Below, one piece after another: positions 42,300-57,334 of a stretch of 64,000 nt of DNA. The position numbers were made by a program, and so were the translations under genes. The notes beneath the pieces are model-generated. The model was not told the DNA's origin and ran no database searches. It was given only the letters and a program-made list of their open reading frames with translations. How positions within the stretch are numbered: position 1 is the first letter of the stretch; each line of letters opens with the position of its first letter. This DNA comes from Dirofilaria immitis (taxonomy: Eukaryota > Nematoda > Chromadorea > Rhabditida > Onchocercidae), in NCBI GenBank assembly GCA_024305405.1, contig JAKNDB010000098.1, forward strand, positions 1,178,001 through 1,242,000, given 5' to 3'.

Positions 42300-43288
42300 T
42301 TATTTTCTTAAGAGATCTTTATGATGAATTGCCCGAAAAACATTGTCTAAACAAAGCGGTACAAGTTGATGTTGTAGCATATTGCCATCGTCGTAGTTTA
42401 TATATCCTAAGATTACTTTTCATATCAATTAATTAAATGCCAAGAATAAATTTCAAAGAATTCGTTAAAATATTAATATAAAACAAAATAATTATTGTAA
42501 TGTATTTTACTAATTACCAGAATTGTTCAACATCATTCAATGAAACAGTTAATATATTATATATCTTATCGCTAAAAATAAGACATGATGGCAAGAATTT
42601 GCTGGTGATAATTTCTAAAAAAATTAATCCGTTAGATTAAATAAAATTTAGTTGAACTATTGATAAGAGATTGTTGATAAGTTACTGATCATTTGATAAG
42701 AATGCAAATAATTATCATGTGCAGCATACAGATAGACTTTAAGCGAATGCCTTTGCACGAAATTGCAAATATCACGACTAGACTAGAAATAAATGTGTTC
42801 TAAAAAAACGAGAAACTAAATGAAAAGCTATGCAAAGCGATGAGATAAACATTGCATAAATTGACAGTAATTATTTTCAAATAAAAAGATCAAGTTATAA
42901 TTACAACTTATTAATCAACCTTATATAGATTCAGTCTAATAATTCATCAAATAATATTCAATAAATAATAGAAAAATTATCAATAAAGCATAACTATATC
43001 GAGAATCCTTATTAACATAGAAAATAAACATGCAAATGTAAATCTAAGTTGTAGATTAATTTGATTATATGTCGAGAGCCTTACTTACACAAAAGCAAAT
43101 AACATGCAGAATATGATGATTCTAAATTGCAGTCGTAGAAGAAGCTAAAAGATAATCATAATAAATCGATCATACTTCTGTGGAAATATTATCATGAAAT
43201 AAAGCCGATTTACAACAATATTGATTTTGATTTTTTTCTCTAATTCTTTGAATCAATTGTTTCTTTTCGTCTAAATTGTCGATAAAGC
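42300..43288 (-). pseudogene. Partial histidine-acid-phosphatase-like gene or remnant
   Basis: Minus-strand pieces between plausible splice sites: 43176-43288 (FIDNLDEKKQL... to CKSALFHDNISTE), 43089-43121, 42686-42782 (FVQRHSLKVYLYAAHD), 42518-42614 (FLPSCLIFSDK), and 42300-42406, which ends in a stop after a frame carrying INYDDGNMLQ. The order and motifs resemble the C-terminal half of histidine acid phosphatases. A hydrophobic strand leading into AHD is the catalytic His-Asp motif, and the conserved Cys follows about 20 residues later. The phases of the middle pieces join cleanly; the last needs a one-base shift. The N-terminal catalytic RHGxR motif was not found before the neighbouring coiled-coil gene begins. 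So this is a truncated or decayed copy, or a model of which I see only the 3' part. The assignment is by motif only. Confidence 0.4.
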
Positions 43289-43477
43289 CTGAAACTAATT
43301 GTACTATATAGCCATATTTTTCATTTAGATAAAATATTCCAAAAATGGAGAAAATAAAAATAAAAATAAATCCTGTATGATAGTTATCTAAAAAATCTAG
43401 AATCAATTTAATCATTTAATTTGGAAATGATAATTTTTATCTAGTCCTAGAAATCTCAATTACATGAAAAAGTCAAA

Positions 43478-43584
43478 AGTCAAAAGAAATTAAATGGAGT
43501 CTGAAAAGAATCCGAATGAAATTTCGGATTTTAGTTTAGTCAAAAGAAATTAAATGGAGTCTGAAAAGAATCCGAATGAAATTT
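43478..43584. repeat. Recent tandem duplication, 60-bp period
   Basis: 47 bases (43478-43524, starting AGTCAAAAGAAATTAAATGG) are repeated without change at 43538-43584 after a 13-base spacer. Perfect identity suggests a recent duplication, or possibly an assembly artefact. It lies in the spacer between the coiled-coil gene and the phosphatase-like remnant. Confidence 0.9.
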
Positions 43585-44017
43585 GAAGAGAAAATAGCAA
43601 ATATTTTTGAAAAAAATGATCTCTAAAAAGCACATGCCTTTTCTGACATCTTATAAATATTGGAAAGGTAGCTAAATAAAAATAATTTGTAAATCGAGTC
43701 AGAAATTTCTCAATCAAACATTTTAATTATGAAATTTCGAAAATTCTTCCCAAAAATCAAGGAAAAAAACTTCACATGAAAAATTTTGCTACTCATCCGT
43801 AGAAAAATTGAAGCTATAAATTCATGCAGCATGCATGCAAGCATGATAACAAGATACAAAGCCATAAATAAATAATTATATTCCTTAATATATGTCAAAG
43901 ATAAGCAAAAATCGGCGCCTTGTATCTGGACACTTCCGAAAATTAACGACAGTAAGCAGAGAGAAAAAACTTCTGACGATGATTTTTCTAAAACGACAAC
44001 TGTGAATTCTTTAAGCT

Positions 44018-47000
44018 TCAATATGTAAAATTTTTGCTCAAACTCTGTGCTCGAATTCGTGTTTCAACAGCCAGCTGACAATATTCGTGTGGAAGGTGTA
44101 GTGAAAGCCGATGCATTGATGAAACAAAATCATCGAAGTCTGACCTCAATTCTCGTGGATTTTGTTGAACAATTGCTGTTCGTTCCACGATCTCAAGTCG
44201 TCGCTTCCGTTCTGAATCCAATTGCTCTCTAAGTGCTATTATTTTTGATTCGCAGACCTTAATCTTTTGCACATATGCTAATTCTCGTTGCTCAAGTAAT
44301 TGTTCAATCTGAAAAAATTTGACTCAAATTATCATATTAAAAATGAATGACAATAAAGCTGGGCTGACATCGTTCCCTGCCCTCATCTAATATTTATTAA
44401 TTTTGAACAAAGATGTATCAGAATCAAAAATACGGTAAAAGTATTGTAAAATAAATCCTTCAAATTTAAGTTCAATAATTAACTAATATTTCACATTCGA
44501 TTTGAATTAATTCAAATATTCGAGATAAAATACAGAGCAATTAAATTTCTCCCACATGACAAATTGAACTTTTGAGCATCAGTGATAGTTAATCGATAAT
44601 GAAAAAAATTTTTTTTTGATTGTGACACTAAATCTTTTGTTAAAAAAAAGGAAAATAACAGTTAGAAAATTATATTACTTGTTGCCTTTCACGTTGAGTT
44701 TGCAACAGTTTATTTTCCAAAGTTCTTAATTGTGTCGCAGATTCTTTAACCAAATGTGAACCATTTTCCTTTTCAAGTTGGACAACCTAAAAGGCAACTG
44801 TCTAGTAACATTTCAGATTCGGACCTTTTTAAAATATTTGTCAACATTAACTAATGATTTAAAAAAATTTTTTTCCATTGTTTTATAAATATAGATATGA
44901 AATGAAGCTTAGGCCTAATTCAAAATGATTATTAATCAACGAATGCAAATTAAAAAATTTATGAATTTGATATCATGAAAAACTTACAGCTAATAGGGCA
45001 ATTATGAAAACTTTGAAATTAAATTAAATTAACCTGATTTTGCAGTTGTGTGCAATTTCTATACAATTCCATATTCTCTTTTTCCATTGTTGTCAACGAT
45101 TTATCTAATGCTTGACGTTCTGATGTTATTTGACGTATTGTTGCATCGGTTCGTTGTTTATCGGCTTCCAACTAGAAAAGGCCTAACTTTTTACTTGAAT
45201 TCAAAACGGCATTTTAGATTTATACAATGCATTCAAATTTGCTAATTTATTACAATTTAAAGTTTTTAAATGGATAAAATAAAAATTAACAAAAGTCAAA
45301 ATGCTATCACAACAATAATGTTATGTTGAAAAACTTGATCAAAATTTTTTAAATTACCACTTCCATTTATTAAGTATCTAATGTTGTTTGATGACGAATA
45401 ATCCTCATTTTAATATGATATAAAATGTTACGGTACAATATAATATTGCTGTGCATTTTGTAATAGAAATAAAAAAAAGATATTCGAAAAAAGTAAAATT
45501 TTATTGACTTAATGAACTGATTTAATCATTTAGATAAATATTTACTGACTTGCAAAACCAAAAACATAAAACTAATCCACTCGATTAAAGTAATCAAGGA
45601 TATCTTTTTGCTTTTTTCGAAATTAAAAATGAAAAAAATTTACCGTTTCAATATTTCGTTTTAGAGCCAAACGTTCTCTTTCAAGACGTGCACGACATGC
45701 ATCAAATTCTCGATGCTCCACTTCAGCTCTATTTAAACGTCGTTTCAATTCTTCATTCTCCGCAAGAAGTGTGATTTTCTCGCTTCGCAATTTTTCCAGT
45801 TCAATGTGTATATCCTTTTCCATTTGCTGATTATCTCTTTCTCGCTTAAATAATAATCATTTTCATGATTAAAAATTTACGAAAAAATTTACTGATTTGT
45901 CATGAAACATATATACTTATTGTGTGCCAAAAAATTCTATTATTATTAAATTATCAAATTTATCATTATGATTAGGAAAAAAAATCTTAAATATTCCTAA
46001 AAGATATAGTATATTACAGTGAATTAATAAAATTTAACAATTATGCTAAACTACATCATTTCCTTTTTCAAAAAAAGAAAGAATAATCAACATTAACTAA
46101 AGAACAATCCACAATAATGCAATTTCTTAAAAAGAAAAAGAACCTTTTGTATGTTATTCAAATGCTCTTGCAAACGATTCTTCTCTGCAAGCAATTCTTC
46201 CAATTTACGTTGCATACTAGCAATTCTATGAGATGTTTGTTTTGACGATTTCTTGCTTCGTCCAACTCATTTCTAAAATACAAATAATGTAATTACTGCT
46301 ATGGATATATACACATATAAACAAATGTAATGAAAAAATTTTAGTTTAAAAATAATAATTTTTCCATGCTATACAATCGAAATATTATTTTAAATTCTTA
46401 AATGATCTAAAATACATCGCAAACTTTTTCTGCAGCATCAGAATATTCTATATATATAATTATATATATATATATAAGAGAGAGAATAAAAACTAAAATT
46501 CATATTCACATATTAAAATTAAATGTATTCCTAAAATCATTCCAATGAATTTCGAAAACATACTCCAGAGACTGTTTTCCTTGATCGCTGATTCGTAATC
46601 TAAGCAAACAATTGTCATATTCATGCTGTAGTGAATTTAATTTTGACAATAATTCTGAGCCAGTGATTTTTACGAGATCATCTTGTTTGCGTCGATCTTC
46701 TCCTAAGTCTTCATCCACCTTAATTAAATTATTTAGAAGCATATTCATATAATTCTTATATTAGTAAGTTAATCAAAATTTGAAATTGGACTGCACATTT
46801 AATTCATCTGACAGAAATATATTAAAGTAAATTTCATAATAATAATAATAATACAGACTTTCCTTTGTTGCCAAAATAAAAAACATTTAAGAATTTAATG
46901 CAAAGGTACTAAATACTTTACTTTTGCACGCTCAAGCATATTTCTATATTCCTTGTTCGCTTTTTCCAATTCTCCACATTGTTGTCGCGTTCTTGTAAGT

Positions 47001-50000
47001 AAATGTTCCGTTTCACTCAAACGTTCTTCCAATTTCTGTAAATCATTGTAAAATTCCATTTTTATTTTCTAAATTTCAGTTCGTTCCAAATATTATCAAA
47101 ATGAAAGATATATATTTAGAATCTGCAGTTTATTAATTTTAAAATATATTTGATAAAATAAAATAAACGATACTTCCTTCGCCGAAATCGCTGATTTCAT
47201 ATCTGTCCAGTATTGTTCAACCTTTCTATCCGCATCCTTACAAGCAGATTCATAAAAGGATCGTTCGTCATCCCACATTAGTTGGAATTCTTCTAATTTT
47301 TACGCTCATCTTCCATCGTTGTTAGCTCACTTTTCAAAACTGCTACTTGTTCCTAAACATAATTACGTTATCAATCTTTTTATAGTAATTCAAAACTGCT
47401 ACCATTTTCTATTTGTAAAAGTCATCTTTTAAATATATATTACCACATCCCACCAATAATATTTCAACGTGGAATCTTGACATGCTTTACAAAGATATTG
47501 TATAGCATAGGTCAAGATAATGGTCATAAGCGATAAATAATTTGTGACCTCACCTTTGGAGTTTATCTTTGTAAACAAATATAAGCTTCATTTATCCCTA
47601 GCTTTAAAATTTATTACGTCAAATATAACTTTTTGAATTTATCTTAAAATGCTCACAGTCTAAATTAATATCAGAAAATTGTCTAATAATCTGCTTATCA
47701 CCAGCATGTGAGTCATATGTTTAGATCAACAATATTGCATCCGCTTATCAAAATTATTACTTCTGAAGCAATACTATCGTACCACAAATTGTCAAACTGT
47801 CAAAATTTGCAATAATTCGAACAAATCACATGATATTCATATCTCAAAATGGTTCGTTTTATATTTTTAAAATATTGAAAACTGATCAAAACTTCCGGTC
47901 AAATTTTTCTAAATTTACTGACACTTAAGGAAGAAAGACGAGCTTCTTTATCACGGGCATGAAGATCAGCGCTTACTACACGACTTTTCAATGCTTTCCG
48001 CTCATTTTCTTTAGCTCGAAGGCTTTCTTCCTGTGAAATCAGAAGCTGGCGTGAACTTGAAAGACGTGATTCCAAAAGCCGTTTATCTTAAAAATTTAGA
48101 AATTATTTTTCGAATTTTCTTTCTGGTTTATTTAAAATTTCATTGATGTAGGAAATATATTTATTTGCATCATTAAAATCACATAAAATTACACTTTTAC
48201 CATCATTTCAAAATTTATAATATAATCTCACAAATTTACCTTCTTCGAATTCGGCTAATTTCTGCTCCAATAAACGGATTTTATCAAGATTCGTCCGATT
48301 CTCCGCTAATATTCGTTCTTTATCAGCTTTCAAACGTATTACTGTGGTTGATTCATCAACCTGTACGAGAATAGTGAAGCTTAGCAATTATTATCATCAT
48401 TCAATTATATCACTTCTTAAAAAGAATCTTATAATAGAAATATCCAAGTATAGAATTATAAAATATAAATAACCTAAGTTTGAAACAAAGATTTGCTCAA
48501 AGTACTGTGAAAAAGCATAAATTCATAGTTATGTAAAATTCCTACGAACATAATTATTACATAAGCAATTATAAATTGATACCTTGGCCTGTTCAAGCTC
48601 GTCAATGCGATCTTTTAAATACCGAAATGTTATTTCAACAGATGAACTTATATCTAAACTTTCAGGACTAATCGATTCAACGTCAGAGTTCAAATCAAAT
48701 CGTACATGAGGAGAAAGAGTTGCTGAACTGCTGCGACGTAGAGATCCTTCACCTAAACATTTCAAGATTAATTCAATCTATTTAGTGAAGCGATATTTTT
48801 GTTTAGAAATCTGTAGCAACTTATTTCATCTCCAGTGATTTATGGCATAAATTGTAGAAAAGAAATTTTTAAATTTAAAGGATTCAAAAATCCTCAAATG
48901 ACTAAAAAGCCTTGTTATTTTGATATTGATTATTATTATGCAGAAAATAGAGTTTATAATTTCAAATAAAACTTGATGGAGCGAATAAAAAAATAAATAA
49001 ATAATGAATTAAATAATTCGCCAAAAAAAACTCATCTCTTACGACACTAGCGATTTATATTTGTTCTGCGTTCTATCAAAATTTATAAATTATCAACCTT
49101 ATTCCTAATTACCTGATCGCGAAAATCCTCGACTTATTATTTCTGTATCTATTTCTGAAGCATATGTTCGAGATGATGATAGATTACGAGCTTCTGCAAA
49201 TAGAACGAATGTTTAAAAACTAAATATATTAACTGATTAATTAATATTTTTGATAATACAAACAAGATCTGCAATCAATCGTTAAAATTTTTGTAGTTTT
49301 TAAGAAATTTGAAAGAAATATGCTAAAAATTCATAAATTCACTTAAAAGCTGAATGTAATTGTCTGCTAAGTTATTAAAAGCTTTGATAACATTTGTTTG
49401 AAATTGAGCTTACTTGCAAAACTTAACGCTCTTCTAGCGCTATTTTCAAAATGTGCTACTTTTTTTCCATTTCTTTCCGTTTATTTTCAGATTCTGCTAA
49501 TTTCTGTTCAATATTTATTCGTTTCGCATCTCCAATATCCAATAGATTTCTATGCAGGATAAAATAAACATTAAATTAAACAAATTAAAAGAATTCCAAA
49601 AAAAAAGAAAAATCATAATCCATCAAACTATTCAGTCAACTTTTGCATCGCAGTATCTTTTAATAAAAATAATCTCTTTTATAATCATAAAAATTGAGTT
49701 CATAACAATTTATCTGCACATATAATTATATAATGCATTGAATTAAGCATCAAATTATTCCGTTTTATTCAATCAATTGAATGAAACATTTCCTGAATTG
49801 ATCGATATCGAACTTAACAAAATTTTGAATTTCTGTTTAATTATTTAAAAAAATGCTCGAATATTATGTAAAAGAGGAATTAATAAACAAAATTAAATGA
49901 ATCGAATTTCAATAAAATGAAATATAATCAAACATTTCTATTGTTAAATACAAATTCTTAAGAAATGTTCAGATTCCAGAATCTATTGTGGGATTCGAAT

Positions 50001-53000
50001 AAAATGAATCTTCGCATTTAACACTATTGTTTAAATATGGCAGTATTTATGAACTCAATTTTTATGATTATAATATGATAGCGATGAAAAAAAATTATGA
50101 ATAAAATGATAGCAATAAAAAGACTTACTTCAAATTATTCAGTTCAGCAACAATATTTTCCCTTTGACAAATGGCTTCAATACGATGTTTTTCAGCAACT
50201 TTATAATTTCCTATCAGATCATCCATTGCTCGTTGATTTGTTGCTGTCTTCTGCTCCAAAATACCATATGTATCGGTTAGCTCTCGTGATAGCTTCTCAT
50301 TTTCAGCTTGCAAAGTTGCTATCGTTTTTTCAGTTTCACAATTCTGTTAAAATTTTAAAATTAAAATATAATAAATATTTTAATTTCTTCTAAAAATTAA
50401 TTACACAAGAGTAAATGAAGACTATTCGAATAAATATCTAATTAAATAAGCAAACATGTAAATACGGAAGAAACATAAAGTCACAATTTATTTCTTCTGT
50501 TCCATCTCGAATGGAAAAAATGATTGGCTGAACAAATTTTGTGATTTATTTAATATCGGATTTTTAAACAATGAACATTTTAAATAATCATTTTGGAAGT
50601 ATAAACTTCAGCGGATATTAAAATTTCCTATTCAGTAAAGCTCCAAAATTCTAACATATAAGGTCGAAAGATTATACTTTCTCAAACCTTTTGCTTTTCC
50701 TCTTCTAATTCCTTTATCATCTGCTTCTGCGTGTTCTCAGATTCTTCGAACAGAACTGTTAAGGATGATAAATCGCTTGTTTTTACTGATAACTCCACTT
50801 CTAACCTTTTATTCTAAAACGGCAAAGAATCGTAGTTTCAGATTTTCAAAATTGCGCAAATCTTTATTGGATAAAATTGAATGTACTATTCATATTGCTA
50901 AGCATCTACATGTTTAATATATGTTTAACATAACATCTTCCTATAATTTCCTACATTTTTAATATAACTTTTTAAATATAACTTCCTACAATCTTCTAAA
51001 TCTTGACATTATTTTTATAACTACGTCATTTATATCAGATTAGACCTAATTTTAAAATTATTTACCTCATTCTCTAGTTGCTTCAAATCAGTTGATAATT
51101 TCTCTGTTCGATTCTCCTTATCTTGCAATTTACTTTTCATCATTCCAAGTTCTTTTCGCAAAAAATCTTCGTTATTTCTCATTTCTGAAAAGAAAAAAGT
51201 TGTTAATTAAGTGCGTTCAATTTATTCCTACGCAAATTTTCATTTATCATGTTAGCTTTATTTGATAAATAAACAGTGAATTAAATATAAACAAATAAAT
51301 ATACATAAAAAAAGATATCAATTTACAAAACTTTCCGTTAAAAGTACAAGTACATTGTTAAAAATAGACAAGATCCAGCAAATTGTATATTTTGTAATGA
51401 AATGAAAAGTTTTCAATATCAATCATTTTGACTTTCCTATAGTTTTCAAAATTTTCGCTGATATAGATTTACGAGCTAAATTCTATCCTAATCATAATGG
51501 TCATGCAATTAATTGGAAGAATAAAAGTTAAGCAAAAATTCCAACTTATAATAAGTTACATTCAAAATGCCATCGATTAAAGAGTCTTTTAGAAAAAATA
51601 ATTTCGCAATTAAAAAAATTTAATAAATTAAAATAAAAATTTGGATCAGAATTATACCTTCGGCTTGGATGTAAGCTTCTCGTAGTGAAGCTTTCAGCTC
51701 GTCTCGTTCGATTTTCAGATCATTCTTTTCTCGCTCATTATTCGCAAGATTACTTTTGAGAACAGCTTCTTCATTCATATGTGATGCAATTCGATCATCT
51801 ATTTGTTTCAGTTCATTTTCAACCACTGACAAACTTTGTACTTCTTGAAAAGTTCTATTTTAATATTGGTGAATAATCAATGTAATCTTGTGATGAATTT
51901 TCAGATTAAAAAAAATTGCTACTTTAACCTATAAGTAATGTAATAAAATGAAATAATAAAAACGACTACTTTTATCTAAACGGCTTTCAACAGACTGAAG
52001 CGTTTTTTCTAGTCCCAAACATTTTGTTTGTAAGCTTTCAATATTGTAACGGGCTTTCATAGCTCCTCATCTTTCAACTTTATTTTTCGTTCCATTTACG
52101 ACGTTCCTGATTTAATTTCTCCAGTTCGAACTTTAATTCTTCGCTAAAAATGTGATCACTCTAAAATTTTCAAAATATAATTAATAAATATATAAACTTA
52201 GACATTTTCTTCATCATTTCCTAACTCAGTTCAAATAATTATCTCCAATTTACTTACTCTTTTTGCTTATTTCTAATTGCGACAATTCAGCAGCATCTTT
52301 TTCACGATCAATGAGTAAATTTAAGTCCACCAAATTACGTCTCAAATTTGACTCTGCTTCCTGACTTTGTTGGAGTTTATCATTTAACATTTTCATACTA
52401 TTCTTCATTTCCACCATTTCCAAATTATGCGAGCTGTCTTTCTACAAGATTTTCTCTCGTAAAAAAGAAATGCAAGAGTTACGAAGGAAAAAAGCATGTA
52501 ATTATTTTTTATTTAGTAAATCTATTTTAGATTTACATAAATTTTAGAAAAATTAATTATTAAACTTAAAACAACTCAAATAAAAGAAAAGTAAGAATTA
52601 TTATATTTTAGGGATAAAAAAATCCAATCTTCTCTAAAATATGGAAGTGAAATAGCATAACAACTTTCGAAAGAATTCAAAGTTTAAATGACACCTGGTT
52701 CAGTAATCTAGAACAATCAATATCATATAGTTCTCAACCTTTTACTGTAATTATTTTGCATGATAAAGTAACTAATCTACTTTTTCTAATAAAAATAAGG
52801 CTAACCTCAGCATGGATTCTTTCCCATTCCGCAGTTTCTTCAATATAATTATCTTTAATAACATCCAGTTGTTGTCGTAACGAAGTCATTTCTTTTTCAC
52901 ATCGTTCTTTTTCCTTGTCTAACTGAGTACGTAAGTTTTCATTTTCAAATGTTATATTTTCACATCGTAAGGAAAGTTCTTTCATTTTTTCTTCCGCTTT

Positions 53001-56000
53001 TGCTAACGACTCTTCCAAATATTTCTATAAACGAAAATGTTAGATTTGATTAAAATTTAATTTATATTCCGACTTTGATTCAAATTGGTTAAACTTCATT
53101 TCAGAAAAAAAACGGTGATTAGGCGATTTCGGAAAAGAGAAGTCATAAGTTTATATGCTAAAAATAAAGTAATTAAGATAAAGTTATAATCATGTAAGAT
53201 GTGATTTTATTCGAAAACTGAAATATTATAAATTACGGCATTTTAAAACTGAATAAGTTCTTAATTTCTTACTACCCGAAAATTTGACCTTATTTTTACG
53301 CAGGGTAAATATTGTATCATCGTAATGTTGGATTTCTTTTTGAGTGATGAGCTTTTCTCTATTTCTTTATATTCATGATGCAAACGTTTCAATTCAGCAT
53401 TATGTTCTGATTTAATTTTGTTTGTAATTTCTGAAAATAGGCAAAAAGTTGAGAATGAAAAATGAAAGAAAAAAACTGAAACATTCCAAAAATTTAATCC
53501 ATTTATGCTAGAATATTCATCAATAAATTTTGGTTTTTTCAATTAGCGCGACACTTAATAATATTTGAGTATATAATAAAAATTAGCTAATTAATTTCAA
53601 ATATTATTAAAAGCTAAGAAATTTTATTTTAGCATAGAACTAACAAAGTATAAAATTTAAACTATTTTGTTCTATTAATGAAATTTGACCAATTAATTTT
53701 CTTGCATAACAATTAATAGCCAAGGACACACATGAAAGTATTGCACGAATAAATTCGTAAATTATAAGCTAATCATTAATCATTTCATTACAACTAACTA
53801 TTCAGCCGGGCTATTTCAAACTGTGAATTAGATAATATTTGCGACGTTTCTCGTTCTTTCACTTTGTATTGTTCCAAAACGTCATGAAGTATTGCTCCCT
53901 GGAAATGAATTCTCTTCGAACAAAAAATCGATGAGAAAAATAAATCTTCGCAAAATCATAATTAAATCACTCATAATCTCACAATCATTTGTCTAATAAT
54001 ACTAACACGATAAGATAATATATAATAAATTATTCAATTATTTGATTTCAGTTGACCTGACGCAATTGATTGTATCGACAGTTGGATTATAAGTTTAAAG
54101 CCAGAGATTAATTGAAATTATATTACCTGAGAAACATGGCTTTCAATGCATTTTTCTAAATTTGTAATCTTTTTTCCAATTCCACTGTAGCATTAGACAT
54201 ACGATTAAGCTCATCTTCCAGATTTGAACGTTCTCTGAAATGAAAATAATTGGAAAATTAATGAATTTATTACTACTTCTAAAGGTTTATCATTCAACTG
54301 AATCAAATAATTATTTTTGAGAAATAAAATAAATAAAAGATAACAATCAAACTATTGATAAACATTAATGAAAGAAAAATGATATCCTGGAAAAATTGTT
54401 TAGTACATCCTTAGAGTCCAAATTTTTATTTATTATTCGATTACACATGAATTTATCGATGATGAAAACTTTATTGGAAATAAAATTATTCTAAGCTCAT
54501 CTCATATTCCTAGAAAGTGTTCTATTTTACATGCCAAATATCAATGGAAGCTTTTAATGAATTATAAAACGAAAAATCTGAGAATATGCTAATTTTTTAG
54601 AGTCCAGTTTTTGCCAACTAAAAATTACATCAAGCTATTATATTAAAGGTAATCTATTATATTTTAATGTGCAAAATGACTTCATCAATGTGCTATTACA
54701 ACAATAATTTAAAACAGTGAAATAATTGAAACTGAAACAATAAAACTTTAGCATGGCAGTGATACAGTTAAGACAATAGTGCTGATAAGAACTGATATGT
54801 GATATATATTTGAAATCAGAAATAAAAAATGATTAATAAAATTAAGTAGCTAAATAGAACAAACGGCAGATAATTTAAAAAAAATGACATAGTGAGAATT
54901 TTAGAGAATAAACCTCTTCATTTTTTTCCAATTTAAAAAAAAAACCTCAATTATTAGTCTAATTTAAAAATATGCTTTTTTCCCTTCGATTTCTTTTTCA
55001 TTTTTATTTTTGCTATGCAAAGCAAATACATAAATAACATAGATTTTAATCATAAAAACTGATTTTTGTACTATTTCTGCAATAAAAGACGTTGTTATTT
55101 TTCTAATTCATCCTTCTCCTAATTATTACAAATTACTTTTACCCGATATTACAGAAATAATTTAGTTCGTCGCAGTAATCCGTGATTCAATTTATGATTG
55201 GTGGGATTGTTTTAAGAGAAAAAATTTTTAAAAATTAATCATATAACTGTTTGACCAGATTCTTGAGGAAAAATTCGAAATTAGACGAAAATGTAATTCC
55301 GATCAATCAAAAACAATTCTTAATTTTAGGATAAAAATGAATTAGAAGGAATGGTGCAAATTAAATTCAACAAAACATAACAGAAGTGCGAAATATGTGA
55401 ATTAATATTTTTGCTTTCGTTATATAAAAATTTTGAATAAGACTACTTCAAGAGTTTCGCTTTTTCTCGATTCAGTATCGCAATCTTTCCAATATTTTGC
55501 TCTAATTCCTCTTTTTCATTGCTTGCTCCATTTTAGTATTAAGAATTTGCTCATTTGCCTAAAAAAGAAACAAAGAATGACGTAGATCTAATGTTTCATT
55601 ATATATTCTGCCATTATTAAATTTAAAAGATTTCGTAAGAGTTTATTAACTGGATAAGTCAACATAATCTATTTCGGACAAGTTCAAATTTCAAATGCAT
55701 TCATTCCAGTTGAAACTTAAGTATCTAAAGAAATCGAAAATATAAAAAAGTTAACCGAACCGAATCAATTGTAAGTTCATAATTTGTCACTGTTCTCTGC
55801 AACAATAAAATTTTCTCATCACGATCTTTTAACTGATTCATAATTTCAGAAATTTTTTCGGTAGCGCCTGAAACAGTAAACAATTGCAGAAAAACAATAA
55901 TACGGAAAAAAGATACTTTATATTTAAGGATTTGCTTAAATATAGCAATCTCATTATGTCGAAAGAAATTGAAACAGACAAAGACATCGTTTAATTCAAA

Positions 56001-57334
56001 CAAAAAAATCATATAAATCAAAAGTTTCAATCTATTTAATTTATTTGGTACTTCATTTCGCCAAACAGCTAAAACTAGACATTTAAATCATTGGAACATT
56101 TTAAGTCAATTAATTCAGTTTTAAACAAAAGTTATGATGTTTGAGAGATAGTAGGCTGAGAAATTATTTGCTAATTTCGCACAAATTAATATCATTTTAT
56201 CGATGTGAAATTAAATTTATCATCCTATTTTCAATAATGCAACTCATATATTCTGCAAAAACACCTATAATTTGCTTTCTTTACCGAAACAAACTAAAAT
56301 TATATCTAATTAACTTCAGATATTGTTCATCGGATTCAAAAAACGAACTTAGCCGCTTAAAATATTTGCTACTACTTCTTGATATATTTAAAATATTAAC
56401 GTTTTAAACATACTTTCCAAAGCTTCCTCGTTTTGTTCCATTATATTCTTATTCTCCATTATATTAGCACGTAATGTATTGATATTCGCTAATAACGAAG
56501 CATTCTCGGTCACCAAAATTGATTTTTCATTTCGTAACTGCAGGAAAATTAATAAATTGAATTCATTAAATAAATAAACAATGAGAGCTTAGTACAACAT
56601 AATTTGATCGCAAGATTACTACATCATATTTTTTACTTTTAATTACTAATTTAAACCTACTTCATCCAAAGTTTCGTTCTTTTGCTTCACTTCTAATTCT
56701 AAATCGTCAGTATGTCGCTGCAACTCTATAATCTGTATATCTTTCGCATCATTCGCAACTCTAAAATCTCTGTTTTCATCGCGTAAATCCCGCAGTGCTA
56801 GTTGATGCTCGAGAATGATATTTTCTAAAATTTACATTAATTTTACAATTAAAACAATTTCGCATAAAAAGGAAGATATTTTATATGTTTAGCCGTATTA
56901 AATCACTTCCAACAAGAATCACTGATTATCTGGAATCTGATCCAGGTAAACGCTATAGAGAATAGTTATTAAACGTCTGACAGCAATACTGAAAACTGCG
57001 TTTGATTTTCGCATCAACCTCTTCAATTTATTACTAGGCAATATAAAATTTAAAAAAAATGTCGAATAAAAGAATTGAAATTAGAAATAATAAATTTTAA
57101 CCTTTTTCAGCTATTCGACGCCGTTCTGCCATACAATCAGATTGAACACTACGAAGTTGACTTCGAAGTTCTTCTACTTCATTTTTAAACTTTTCGAGTT
57201 CATTCTTTAAGATCGACTGTCTTTGGGTACTGTCCGTATCGCGTTCTTCTAGTTCATATTCAAAATATTTCCAACGCTCAGCAAGTTCTTCTTGTTGTTT
57301 CGTGAACATTTCATTTAACTTTTCTTGATGATTG
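44018..57334 (-). CDS. Large coiled-coil protein, probable rootletin (CROCC/CHE-10 type), 5' end outside the window
   Basis: About 28 exons encode roughly 1,430 residues of almost continuous coiled coil rich in Glu, Lys, Leu, Arg and Gln. Exons 5' to 3' (approximate): 57102-57334, 56661-56824, 56414-56537, 55761-55867, 55447-55558, 54127-54234, 53799-53898, 53289-53430, 52806-53024, 52258-52441, 51970-52143, 51658-51843, 51066-51184, 50688-50813, 50129-50343, 49414-49549, 49113-49193, 48583-48752, 48240-48360, 47935-48086, 47174-47352, 46922-47035, 46564-46718, 46144-46272, 45644-45844, 45034-45171, 44679-44786, 44018-44308. The only non-coiled part is a Ser-rich linker (RRSSSATLSPHVRFD) in the 48.6-kb exon. 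Layout, linker and length fit rootletin, the ciliary rootlet filament protein. Other giant coiled-coil centrosomal proteins (CEP250 type) remain possible. At least eight exons need one base restored (near 55500, 54170, 53330, 52100, 52065, 49460, 47300, 46220). The 5' exons lie beyond a BEL/Pao element in the adjacent intron. Confidence 0.72.

Noticed and set aside
43710..44021. Minus-strand hydrophobic frame (103 codons) next to the coiled-coil gene end
   Set aside because: It is composed of AT-rich hydrophobic codons without family motifs. I considered it as a missing signal-peptide exon of the phosphatase-like remnant, but no catalytic RHGxR motif follows.
50097..50393. Plus-strand 98-codon frame over a coiled-coil exon
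   Set aside because: It is antisense shadow of the exon 50129-50343, which has clear coiled-coil coding on the minus strand.
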